47,527 nt of DNA from HIMB11 sp965657135 (GTDB lineage Bacteria; Pseudomonadota; Alphaproteobacteria; Rhodobacterales; Rhodobacteraceae), in the NCBI GenBank assembly GCA_965657135.1, contig CBFHNF010000018.1, positions 1-47,527 of the forward strand, read 5' to 3'. Under the pieces are notes generated by a model that worked only from the letters and a program-made list of their open reading frames with translations, made no database searches and was not told the origin of the DNA. How positions within the stretch are numbered: the stretch's first letter is position 1; each line of letters starts with the position of its first letter. The translations under genes were made by a program, and so were the position numbers. This document shows positions 7,974 to 15,700 of the stretch, piece by piece.

Positions 7974-9581
7974 TTACGCCATCATTTCCTTTGTCGCAGT
8001 CAGCTTAACATCTGGGTAATCTCTTTCAACCCGATCAATATCCCACTGTAATCGCGTTAAGAACACCATGTCACCATCATGATCCGTTGCAATATGTTGT
8101 TTGTTTGCGGAAGAAAATTTGTCTTGTGCCAGCTTGTCTCCTTGGATCCAGCGGGCGGATGTAAACTGAGATTGCTCAAATCGTACTGGCAAACCATACT
8201 CCAATTCAATTCGGCTGGCTAAGACCTCAAATTGCAATGCACCTACAACGCCAACGATAAAGCCTGAACCAAATGTAGGTTTAAATACTTTCGCCGCGCC
8301 TTCTTCGGCAAATTGCATTAGGGCTTTTTCCAAATGCTTGGCCTTCATCGGATCGCCTGCGCGGCAGGATTGCAACAATTCTGGTGCAAAAGAAGGGATG
8401 CCTGTCACGCGGATCTGCTCGCCCTCAGTCAAGGTGTCGCCGATGCGCAATTGTCCGTGGTTTGGAATGCCAATGATATCACCTGCCCAGGCCTCTTCTG
8501 CCAATTCACGATCCGCTGCCAAAAACAAAACTGGGTTAGAAACGGCCATCGGTTTTTTGCTGCGCACGTGGAGCAATTTCATACCACGTTTAAAGTGCCC
8601 CGAGGCCAGTCTTACAAAAGCCACGCGGTCGCGGTGTTTTGGATCCATATTGGCCTGAACCTTGAAGACAAAGCCAGATACTTTGGGTTCCTCTGGGGCA
8701 ACTTGTCTGGGTTCGGCAGATTGGATTTGTGGTTCTGGGCCGTATTTGCCTATACCATCCATCAGCTCTTTTACGCCAAATGAATTGATGGCTGAACCAA
8801 ACCAAATCGGTGTCATATGACCTTCTAATACGGATTGTGGATCTAGCGTTGGCAACAATTCACGCGCCATCTCGACCTCTTCTAGAAATTTTTCTAGCAA
8901 GTGTTCCGGGACGTGCTCTGTCAGCTTTGGATCATCCAATCCGTTGATTTCGATGCTTTCAGCCACGCGGTTTCGATCCGCACGATCCATTAGTTCCAGA
9001 CGGTCGTTTAACAGATCGTAACAGCCCAAAAATTCGGCACCCACGCCAATGGGCCAACTGGCAGGGGTAACATCGATTGCAAGATTTTCTTGAATTTCAT
9101 CAATAATTTCAAATGTTTCCCGGCTTTCGCGGTCCATTTTGTTACAAAATGTCAAAATTGGTAGGTCGCGCAGGCGGCACACCTCGAATAATTTACGCGT
9201 TTGGCTTTCGACACCTTTGGCGCCGTCAATGACCATTACTGCAGCATCCACAGCCGTTAAGGTACGATAGGTGTCTTCGGAAAAGTCGCTATGGCCCGGC
9301 GTATCAACTAGGTTGTAGCGAAAATTCTTATACTCAAATGACATCGCAGACGCGCTCACGGAAATGCCACGATCTTTTTCCATTTGCATAAAATCTGATC
9401 GCGTACGTCGTGCTTCGCCCTTGGCGCGCACTTGGCCCGCCATCTGGATGGCCCCCCCAAACAACAAGAATTTTTCGGTTAATGTTGTTTTACCAGCATC
9501 TGGGTGCGAAATGATCGCAAACGTGCGGCGTCGGCCAATTTCAGGCGGTAGGTCGGGTCGATTTGTGGCGTTTTGTGTCAT
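7974..9581 (-). CDS. prfC: peptide chain release factor 3
   Basis: 535 aa translational GTPase, full length. RF3 removes RF1/RF2 from the ribosome after termination, using GTP. G1 is SHPDAGKT (residues 25-32), G3 DTPGH and G4 NKMD; the second domain and the EF-G-like domain III follow. RF3 is separated from EF-G by its length and by the N-terminus ending in GRRRTFAIISHPDAGKTT. The ATG at 9581 has no strong Shine-Dalgarno sequence. A 15-base palindrome (9606-9620) is located 25 bases upstream. Confidence 0.97.
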   Translation of the reverse strand: MTQNATNRPDLPPEIGRRRTFAIISHPDAGKTTLTEKFLLFGGAIQMAGQVRAKGEARRTRSDFMQMEKDRGISVSASAMSFEYKNFRYNLVDTPGHSDFSEDTYRTLTAVDAAVMVIDGAKGVESQTRKLFEVCRLRDLPILTFCNKMDRESRETFEIIDEIQENLAIDVTPASWPIGVGAEFLGCYDLLNDRLELMDRADRNRVAESIEINGLDDPKLTEHVPEHLLEKFLEEVEMARELLPTLDPQSVLEGHMTPIWFGSAINSFGVKELMDGIGKYGPEPQIQSAEPRQVAPEEPKVSGFVFKVQANMDPKHRDRVAFVRLASGHFKRGMKLLHVRSKKPMAVSNPVLFLAADRELAEEAWAGDIIGIPNHGQLRIGDTLTEGEQIRVTGIPSFAPELLQSCRAGDPMKAKHLEKALMQFAEEGAAKVFKPTFGSGFIVGVVGALQFEVLASRIELEYGLPVRFEQSQFTSARWIQGDKLAQDKFSSANKQHIATDHDGDMVFLTRLQWDIDRVERDYPDVKLTATKEMMA

Positions 9582-9605
9582 GCATTGCCTATATTGCGCA
9601 GGTGC

Positions 9606-9620
9606 ACAGTTGGCAACTGT
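9606..9620. repeat. palindrome upstream of prfC
   Basis: ACAGTTG-G-CAACTGT, perfect 7-base arms around one base, in the 71-base spacer between the Hint-protein gene and prfC. It could be a small operator or part of the prfC leader. No T-run accompanies it. Confidence 0.25.
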
Positions 9621-9652
9621 TCAGGCGGTTCATACGTGATGAAAATTGATAA

Positions 9653-10627
9653 TTATCCGCGTGACGCTTGTCGCAACAAGTGAACGGCATTGATCGAGCG
9701 AAGTTTATCTTCATCAACTTCTAAAACATCGCGATAACTGGAACGATGCAGGCTTATGCCACGCTTGGCCTCGGAAGGTAGAGCACTTTGAGTGCGTTGA
9801 TCGAACAATAAGCTCTCAGCAGCGATGCCCTCGGCGTAGATGATTTGATGATCATCGAATAACAGTTGATAGTATTCAACAAACCCATCATCGAGTCGGT
9901 AAACATCATTGCCGTTTACCAAATGCTTTGCGCGAACAAGGGTTTCTGCACGTCCTGTTCCCAATTTATCTTGGCGCTGATATACGAATAATCGATGTTC
10001 TGGGCTGACTACTAGATCATGCATGTTGTTCATTGCGCCTGCTTTGATCACCACGGGCGCGAAATCACCGGTTGCGCGCATGATCGACTGACCAATCCAA
10101 CGAATTTCTTGGACACCTTTGTCTCGCGTGATTATCTGCTCACCTATGTTTAAGTCTTCGATCGGCTTTAGCGCGCCAGATGACAATGTTATGCGTGTTC
10201 CTTTAACAAAGAATACGCATGTAATTTGCGCAAATCGTTCTTCTGCATTTTGGCGATTGATGCCAACCAATGTGTATTCGATCCCTTCAATCATGGGGGC
10301 AAAGGGCATCACATAAACATTCTCGACGGAATTATCGGTGGCGACTTCGACGATCAGTAATGCTTCGACGGTCGCTGCATTTTGTGTCATCAACGTGACG
10401 CAGCTATCTAGGTAAAGGGCGTTTCCTGCGGGCCCAACATCACCATTCGTGCCAACATTTAGGCCATTGTCACTTAGAATGACGGGCAGTTTCCGACGAG
10501 GTGACACCTTTTTAAGAATATAAACATCATCCAGCATCAATTCATCGGCAAAGGACATAGTATCGCCCAAGTTTGCACCGTGAACTACTTTCAAACTGTC
10601 AGCCTGATACACTGGAATTGTTTGCAT
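9653..10627 (-). CDS. Hint (hedgehog/intein) domain protein
   Basis: 324 aa from ATG 10627; the reading from 10768 adds 47 residues with no family support. The N-terminal 130 residues are acidic and beta-rich (unknown). A Hint fold covers roughly residues 135-275: the first block KGTRITLSSGALKPIEDL, then QEIRWIG, VVSPEHRLFV and the C-terminal AEGIAAESLLFD. Rhodobacterales have many such proteins; most appear secreted or self-processing and their roles are unknown. Homologues normally have Cys at the G-minus-4 position of the block (as in CFTPGT); here that residue is Phe140 or its neighbour and the nearest Cys is 137, so self-cleavage may be impaired. Ordinary divergent spacing separates it from the SDR gene. 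Confidence 0.8.
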   Translation of the reverse strand: MQTIPVYQADSLKVVHGANLGDTMSFADELMLDDVYILKKVSPRRKLPVILSDNGLNVGTNGDVGPAGNALYLDSCVTLMTQNAATVEALLIVEVATDNSVENVYVMPFAPMIEGIEYTLVGINRQNAEERFAQITCVFFVKGTRITLSSGALKPIEDLNIGEQIITRDKGVQEIRWIGQSIMRATGDFAPVVIKAGAMNNMHDLVVSPEHRLFVYQRQDKLGTGRAETLVRAKHLVNGNDVYRLDDGFVEYYQLLFDDHQIIYAEGIAAESLLFDQRTQSALPSEAKRGISLHRSSYRDVLEVDEDKLRSINAVHLLRQASRG

Positions 10628-10847
10628 GTCGTCTTCGCCTAGCTTCCTTTGCTGGGTTTGCCAGCAGGTCAGCGGACTGTTGATATTTGCAGCCTGAATT
10701 GATCTTACTCTGTTATTCGCCCTAACACCATCTAACATCGCAAATTTGTCAAAAACTGGACGTAGCATCGTTGATTTTAGGGCAGTGTTGAAAACACAAA
10801 CGCTTCAAAGTAGAAAAACTTTAATGTAATTTTTGGGAACATCGGAC
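10628..10847. promoter_or_regulatory. divergent intergenic region (Hint gene / SDR gene)
   Basis: This 220-base spacer separates two divergent starts and must hold promoters for both. It is A/T-rich near 10790-10840. I could not assign a convincing -35/-10 pair, operator or small gene in it. Confidence 0.4.
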
Positions 10848-11627
10848 ATGGATTTGGGTATAGCTGGGAAAAAAGCACTGGTTTGTGCGTCCTCTAAGGG
10901 ATTGGGGAAAGGCTGTGCATTGGCACTGGCCGAAGCAGGCGTTGAATTGGTATTGAACGCTAGGGGTGCAGAAGCGCTTGAGAAAACAGCACAAGAAATC
11001 CGAACACGATTTCAGGTTAATGTGACTGCAATAGCTGCAGATATTACGACAGATGAGGGGCGCAACGCTGTGTTGTCTGCGGCTGGGCACATCGATATTT
11101 TGGTCACTAATGCAGGTGGGCCGCCCCCAGGTGTTTGGAGTGATTGGGATCGCGATGACTTTATTGCAGCGATTGATGCGAATATGTTAACACCAATCAC
11201 CCTCATCAAGGCGGTCTTGCCTGAAATGATGGAGCAGGGCTGGGGGCGTATAGTGAATATTACATCGCAATCTGTGCGTGCTCCCATTCCACAATTGGGC
11301 TTATCCAATTCTGCGCGCGCGGGACTCACGGGATATGTGGCAGGGACGTCGCGCCAAGTGGCACCATTTGGTGTGACTATGAACAACCTTTTGCCAGGGA
11401 TTCACGCAACCGATCGTGCGATTGCACTGGATGGTAAAGTTGCATCAGAGACAGGGATAACGATTGAAGCGGCAAAATCAGCACGCGAGGCAACAGTCCC
11501 TGCTCGCCGCTACGGAACATTAGGGGAATTTGGTGCGACTTGTGCATTTATGTGTTCACAGCACGCGGGATTCATGGTGGGGCAAAACATCATGTTGGAC
11601 GGTGGTGCAACGAACTTGACGATGTAA
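10848..11627 (+). CDS. SDR family oxidoreductase with atypical catalytic site
   Basis: 259 aa Rossmann-fold protein. The nucleotide loop ASSKGLG (residues 14-20) replaces the usual TGxxxGIG, NAGG is at 88-91 and Ser140 is kept. The YxxxK motif is missing: the aligned positions are Ser153 and Arg157 in GLSNSARAGL. This matches, from memory, the BKR-like SDR subgroup (cd05344), noted for imperfect cofactor and catalytic motifs, so oxidoreductase activity is uncertain. The start is ATG 10848; an upstream in-frame TTG at 10833 is less likely. It is monocistronic, ending in a strong terminator at 11657-11689. Confidence 0.85.
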   Translation: MDLGIAGKKALVCASSKGLGKGCALALAEAGVELVLNARGAEALEKTAQEIRTRFQVNVTAIAADITTDEGRNAVLSAAGHIDILVTNAGGPPPGVWSDWDRDDFIAAIDANMLTPITLIKAVLPEMMEQGWGRIVNITSQSVRAPIPQLGLSNSARAGLTGYVAGTSRQVAPFGVTMNNLLPGIHATDRAIALDGKVASETGITIEAAKSAREATVPARRYGTLGEFGATCAFMCSQHAGFMVGQNIMLDGGATNLTM

Positions 11628-11656
11628 ATTGCGCCCAGTTTTGTAAACGTGGGCGA

Positions 11657-11689
11657 AACCCTTGATCGTACGGCGATCAAGGGTTTTTT
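11657..11689 (+). terminator. rho-independent terminator of the SDR gene
   Basis: A perfect 12-base stem (11657-11668 with 11674-11685), loop TACGG, followed by a T-rich run that continues with CTTTGTTTTTT. It lies 30 bases after the SDR stop and is the clearest intrinsic terminator in the window. Confidence 0.92.
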
Positions 11690-11805
11690 CTTTGTTTTTT
11701 AATACACTGGCGTTCAATGTTTCGCTCCAGTGGTTGCGCAGATTGAATGATGCTGGTATCCAATCTTAAATCCTGATAACTTTTATCGGAAAAGGGCGAC
11801 GCGCA

Positions 11806-12885
11806 GTGCAAACCGTACCCAGATTAGAAATCAAAAATCTAACCCGTCGCTTTGGCGATACGGATGTCGTGCGTAATGTTTCACTTAGTGTGATGCCGGG
11901 GCAGGTGACGTGTTTGCTGGGCCCTTCAGGATGCGGAAAATCAACAACACTGCGCATGATTGCGGGAATAGATCAGCAAAGCGGAGGTGAAATTTGGGTG
12001 GATGGTGAATTGATGTGTGATACCCAAACCACCGTCCCACCAGAGGCACGATCAATCGGCCTAATGTTTCAAGATTTTGCGTTGTTTCCACACCTGTCTG
12101 TTGCGGAAAATGTGTCTTTTGGTCTTGGCGGATCCCGCGCCGAAAAACGCAATCGTGTCGAGGAATTATTGACCAAAGTTGGCCTTGCTAACATGATTGA
12201 TGAATTTCCACATACCTTGTCTGGGGGCGAACAACAGCGCGTAGCCTTGGCCCGCGCACTTGCACCTCGTCCGCGGATCATGTTGATGGATGAACCCTTT
12301 TCAGGGCTAGATAACCGTCTGCGCGACGAAATTCGCGATCAAACCTTGGCGCTGTTAAAAGCCGAGGATACCGCAGTTGTGCTAGTGACGCATGAACCAG
12401 ACGAAGCGATGCGCATGGCGGATGAAATTGCATTGATGCGTGCGGGGAAAATTGTGCAACGCGGGGCACCCTATAACATATACAACGCCCCAGTGGATAA
12501 GCGCGCGGTTGCGTTTTTTTCGGATATAAATGAGGTGCGCGCAACCATAAAAGGATCACTGGCTGACACAGCGTTTGGTCAGTTTTTAACACCGGGCATC
12601 GAAGACGGTACCCAGGTCGATATCGTCTTTCGCCCGCAGCATGTTCGCATCGATTTTGATCGGGCAGGCCGAGGCCCCAATCCCACAGCCAGTCAAGGTG
12701 TCGCTGCGCGTGCGCAGGTGGAACGTGCGCGCTTTTTAGGGGGCTATAGTCTGATTGAATTTCGCCTTGAAACTAATGGTGAGATGGTTTTGGCCACTGT
12801 TCCCAGCGTATTTTTGCCGAAAGCTGGCCAAGCAATGTGGCTTACCGTTCCGCGGGACCGTTGCTTTGTTTTCGAGGTTAAATAA
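11806..12885 (+). CDS. ABC transporter ATP-binding protein, iron(III)/FbpC type
   Basis: 359 aa ATPase subunit of an importer. Walker A GPSGCGKST (residues 39-47), Q-loop MFQDFALFPH, signature LSGGEQQR, Walker B IMLMDEPFSGLD and switch LVTHEP are intact; a TOBE-like C-terminal domain (about 240-359) suits regulation or substrate gating. The closest familiar type is the ferric iron or polyamine-like FbpC/PotA group; substrate is not certain. The start is GTG at 11806 with AAGGG upstream. No permease or binding protein is adjacent, so its partners must be encoded elsewhere. It is followed by 174 bases before tatA. Confidence 0.87.
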   Translation: MQTVPRLEIKNLTRRFGDTDVVRNVSLSVMPGQVTCLLGPSGCGKSTTLRMIAGIDQQSGGEIWVDGELMCDTQTTVPPEARSIGLMFQDFALFPHLSVAENVSFGLGGSRAEKRNRVEELLTKVGLANMIDEFPHTLSGGEQQRVALARALAPRPRIMLMDEPFSGLDNRLRDEIRDQTLALLKAEDTAVVLVTHEPDEAMRMADEIALMRAGKIVQRGAPYNIYNAPVDKRAVAFFSDINEVRATIKGSLADTAFGQFLTPGIEDGTQVDIVFRPQHVRIDFDRAGRGPNPTASQGVAARAQVERARFLGGYSLIEFRLETNGEMVLATVPSVFLPKAGQAMWLTVPRDRCFVFEVK

Positions 12886-13026
12886 CGGTTTTTGGGATGT
12901 ATTTGGCATGTTCTGAGTGCGAAACAAATCTTGCTAACGCAATAAATAAAGATTTTTCTTTCCGTTCGGGAAATTATCGACTTTAATCCGCGCGAATTAA
13001 TGAATAGATGTGGGGCGGTCAAAGGA

Positions 13027-13042
13027 CGCGACCTGTGTCGCG
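13027..13042 (+). promoter_or_regulatory. GC hairpin in the tatA leader
   Basis: CGCGAC-CTGT-GTCGCG forms a perfect 6-base stem with a tetraloop, ending 6 bases before the AGGAGA ribosome binding site of tatA. It may influence translation of the tat operon; no T-run follows. The rest of the spacer from 12886 shows A/T-rich sequence but no promoter I can assign with confidence. Confidence 0.3.
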
Positions 13043-13059
13043 AACACGAGGAGAAAGAT

Positions 13060-13275
13060 ATGCTAAATAACATTGGTTTGCCGGGCATCCTGCTGATTGC
13101 AGTGGTTGTATTGGTTCTATTTGGTCGCGGTAAGATCAGTGGCTTGATGGGCGAAGTTGGTAAAGGCATCACAAGCTTTAAGCGTGGCATTAAAGAAGGC
13201 GAGGAAAGCGCAAAAGAAGAAGCAGCTGAACTTGCCAAAGATGTCACGCCAGAGACAGAAAAAGACAAGGCATAA
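13060..13275 (+). CDS. tatA: twin-arginine translocase subunit TatA
   Basis: 71 aa. It has one N-terminal membrane helix (about residues 6-21), the FGRGKI hinge, an amphipathic helix (GLMGEVGKGITSFKRG) and an acidic tail. TatA oligomers form the export pore for folded, often cofactor-bearing, proteins. ATG 13060 has AGGAGA 5 bases upstream; an in-frame ATG at 13000 would add 20 Cys/His-containing residues across the leader hairpin and is rejected. It is first in the tatABC operon, 3 bases before tatB. Confidence 0.96.
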   Translation: MLNNIGLPGILLIAVVVLVLFGRGKISGLMGEVGKGITSFKRGIKEGEESAKEEAAELAKDVTPETEKDKA

Positions 13276-13278
13276 CGC

Positions 13279-13764
13279 ATGTTTGACTTGGGTTGGACAG
13301 AGCTATTGGTCATTGGGATCGTAGCACTGATTGTTGTTGGCCCCAAAGATCTGCCAGTACTTTTCAAAAAGGGTGGGCAGTTTGTTGGGCGGCTAAAAGG
13401 CATGGCGCGCGAATTTAGCAGCGCGATGAATGAGGCTGCCGATGATGCAGGCGTAAGCGACATTAGCAAAACGTTCAAAGCAGCAACCAACCCGATGCAA
13501 ACGGGCTTTGATAGCGTCAAAGACGCGGCGTCAGAGTTTACAAAGTGGACTCCCGAAAGTGAAACGGGAAAATTAGCGGCTGAGCGTGCTGAAGCAGCCA
13601 AGAAAATCCATGAAGCAACAGCCAAACGTCAGCAAGAAAAGCGCGATGCAGAAGCCGCAAAACAAGCGGCCGCAGCTGTCGCCGATGCCGCCCAATCAAC
13701 TGACGCACCCGCAACGCCAGAGCCAGTGGCAGAGGCACCCAAGCCCGCCAAGGATAGCGAATGA
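13279..13764 (+). CDS. tatB: twin-arginine translocase subunit TatB
   Basis: 161 aa. The N-terminal MFDLGWTELLVIGIVALIVV helix carries the conserved Glu8 and is followed by the GPKDLPVLF hinge and an amphipathic helix. The long tail from about residue 95 is Ala/Glu/Lys-rich and ends with a Pro-rich segment. TatB with TatC forms the receptor for twin-arginine signal peptides. Its stop overlaps the tatC ATG by 4 bases (ATGA), implying translational coupling. Confidence 0.96.
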   Translation: MFDLGWTELLVIGIVALIVVGPKDLPVLFKKGGQFVGRLKGMAREFSSAMNEAADDAGVSDISKTFKAATNPMQTGFDSVKDAASEFTKWTPESETGKLAAERAEAAKKIHEATAKRQQEKRDAEAAKQAAAAVADAAQSTDAPATPEPVAEAPKPAKDSE

Positions 13765-14639
13765 GTACGGACGACCTAGATTCCAGAACTGCACCTCTGA
13801 TTGAACATCTGACCGAATTGCGCCAACGTTTGATTTATTCGGTGTCGGCATTCATCGTTGGGATGATCATCTGTTTCACAGTCTGGAACCCGATCTTCAA
13901 TTTCCTAACTGAACCATTATGTTCTGCAATGACGGCACGTGGTCATTCAGATTGCGGGTTGATTTTGATCAAACTTCAAGAAGGCTTTTTTGTCGCTGTT
14001 TCAATTTCCCTTTTGGGTGGCTTGATCCTGGCCTTTCCATACATCGCCTTTCAAATGTGGCGGTTTGTGGCGCCGGGTTTATATAAAACAGAAAAAAACG
14101 CATTCCTGCCCTTTATGGTGGCGTCTCCCTTTATGTTCATGTTGGGCGCTTCATTTGCTTATTACGTTGTGACACCCTTGGCCTTTGACTTCTTCTTAGG
14201 GTTTCAACAGGCGGGAACGGATTTGACGCAGGACACCGACGGAAATGCAATTGCTGGCATTGCGTTTCAGGGGTCTGCACAAGAGTACCTAAGCCTAACC
14301 ATTAAATTCATTGTTGCATTTGGATTGTGTTTCCAATTGCCTGTCCTGTTAACTTTGATGGGTAAGGCGGGGTTGGTCAGTGCAGAGGGTTTGGGCAACG
14401 TACGCAAATATGCCGTTGTGGGCATTTTGGTTTTGGCCGCCATTGTCACCCCTCCCGATGTGATCACTCAGGTTATTTTGTTTGTTGTCGTTTATGGTCT
14501 GTACGAGATTTCCATTTTCTTGGTGCGACGTGTTGAAACCAAGCGAGAAGAGCAACTTCGCGCTGATGGGTATTATGACGACGAAGACGAATTCGATGAT
14601 CCATTGATGAAAGAATTTGACGAGGACGACGAAAAATAG
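13761..14639 (+). CDS. tatC: twin-arginine translocase subunit TatC
   Basis: 292 aa with six hydrophobic segments. The conserved N-terminal HLTELRQRL and the FPYIAFQMWRFVAPGLYKTE loop, which binds the twin-arginine signal, are present. The C-terminal 30 residues are strongly acidic (runs of Asp and Glu), longer than in E. coli but usual for Rhodobacterales. It is coupled to tatB; the DUF815 ATPase gene begins 25 bases later. Confidence 0.97.
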   Translation: MSTDDLDSRTAPLIEHLTELRQRLIYSVSAFIVGMIICFTVWNPIFNFLTEPLCSAMTARGHSDCGLILIKLQEGFFVAVSISLLGGLILAFPYIAFQMWRFVAPGLYKTEKNAFLPFMVASPFMFMLGASFAYYVVTPLAFDFFLGFQQAGTDLTQDTDGNAIAGIAFQGSAQEYLSLTIKFIVAFGLCFQLPVLLTLMGKAGLVSAEGLGNVRKYAVVGILVLAAIVTPPDVITQVILFVVVYGLYEISIFLVRRVETKREEQLRADGYYDDEDEFDDPLMKEFDEDDEK

Positions 14640-14664
14640 TCTACGCAAACCTGAGGGCAATTCA

Positions 14665-15507
14665 ATGAATGACGTTGATGTCAAACGCATCGCTGATGCA
14701 TTGGAACGTATGTCGCCAGCACCCGCCGCGGCGCCTGATTTTGACGCCGCAGATGCCTTTGTATGGCAGGTGGAACCTGATCATTTGACCCCCGTTCCCC
14801 AAGTGTCACGAGTAGATTTGTCATTGTTGATTGGTGTGGATCGCTCGCGTGACACTTTGATGCAAAACACTCTACAATTTGCCCAAGGGTATTCTGCAAA
14901 CAATGCGCTGTTATGGGGCGCGCGTGGGATGGGGAAATCTTCGTTGGTCAAGGCGATCCATGCTGCGATTAATGCGCAGGGCCATCCATTGAAAATAGTA
15001 GAATTACAGCGAGAAGATCTGCCAAGTGTTGGCCGTTTGTTGAACCATTTACGTCACTGCGCGCATCGTTTCATTCTGTTTTGTGATGATCTTAGCTTTT
15101 CGCATGATGACCAGCATTACAAATCTCTCAAGGCGGTTTTGGATGGCGGGATCGAGGGGCGCCCGGATAATGTCATTCTTTATGCAACATCTAATCGTCG
15201 TCACTTAATGCCGCGGGATATGATTGAGAACGAACGCAGTAGTGCGATCAATCCATCTGAGGCAGTCGAAGAAAAAGTGTCTTTGTCAGATCGCTTTGGC
15301 CTATGGCTGGGCTTCCATCCTTGTTCGCAGGACGACTATTTCGACATGATTTTTGGGTATTGCAACGCCCACGGAGTGGTCGAGGACGCAGATGTCATTC
15401 GGGCTGAGGCTGTGGAATGGACGCGAACGCGCGGATCGCGTTCAGGGCGCGTTGCATGGCAATATTTCGTAGATCTTGCTGGACGCAAAGGCGTCCGTAT
15501 ATCCTAG
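14665..15507 (+). CDS. DUF815 family AAA+ ATPase
   Basis: 280 aa AAA+ protein of the DUF815 (PF05673) type. Walker A is GARGMGKSS (residues 85-93), Walker B FILFCDDLSF, and sensor-1 YATSNRRHLMPR. No membrane segment or signal peptide is seen. The family is widely conserved but its substrate is not established. ATG 14665 follows a GAGGG motif; the earlier in-frame start lies inside tatC. Its position after tatC suggests cotranscription, but that does not prove a role in export. The gene ends before the terminator at 15648-15680. Confidence 0.88.
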   Translation: MNDVDVKRIADALERMSPAPAAAPDFDAADAFVWQVEPDHLTPVPQVSRVDLSLLIGVDRSRDTLMQNTLQFAQGYSANNALLWGARGMGKSSLVKAIHAAINAQGHPLKIVELQREDLPSVGRLLNHLRHCAHRFILFCDDLSFSHDDQHYKSLKAVLDGGIEGRPDNVILYATSNRRHLMPRDMIENERSSAINPSEAVEEKVSLSDRFGLWLGFHPCSQDDYFDMIFGYCNAHGVVEDADVIRAEAVEWTRTRGSRSGRVAWQYFVDLAGRKGVRIS

Positions 15508-15647
15508 GAAGTTATCTGTGATTTCGCTTCATGCGCAAAACGTTTGTGCATTCCCGCCATTTCACGATTAGTGTGCGCAACAAAGCGAACGATAAGCCCC
15601 ACGGAAATAGATACCTGTTAATACAAGGTTACCACACGTGAGGCTAT

Positions 15648-15680
15648 ATGGCCGCTGACATAAGACAGCGGCCATTTTTA
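15648..15680 (+). terminator. rho-independent terminator after the tatABC-DUF815 unit
   Basis: ATGGCCGCTG (15648-15657) pairs perfectly with CAGCGGCCAT (15666-15675), loop of 8 bases, then TTTTT. The T-run exists only on the plus strand, so termination favours the DUF815 side of this convergent junction. The remaining spacer (15508-15647) holds no secure gene; see the rejected 32-codon frame. Confidence 0.85.
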
Positions 15681-15700
15681 TGGATTAAACGCATATTGGA

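Noticed and set aside
13000..13059. N-terminal extension of TatA starting at ATG 13000
   Set aside because: It would put 20 Cys/His residues before the membrane helix and cross the leader hairpin; the strong AGGAGA supports the start at 13060.
15504..15602. A 32-codon minus-strand frame (GTG 15602) ending at the DUF815 stop, with a protein-like sequence
   Set aside because: Too short, weak ribosome binding site (AGG only) and no known family; conservation would be needed to call it.
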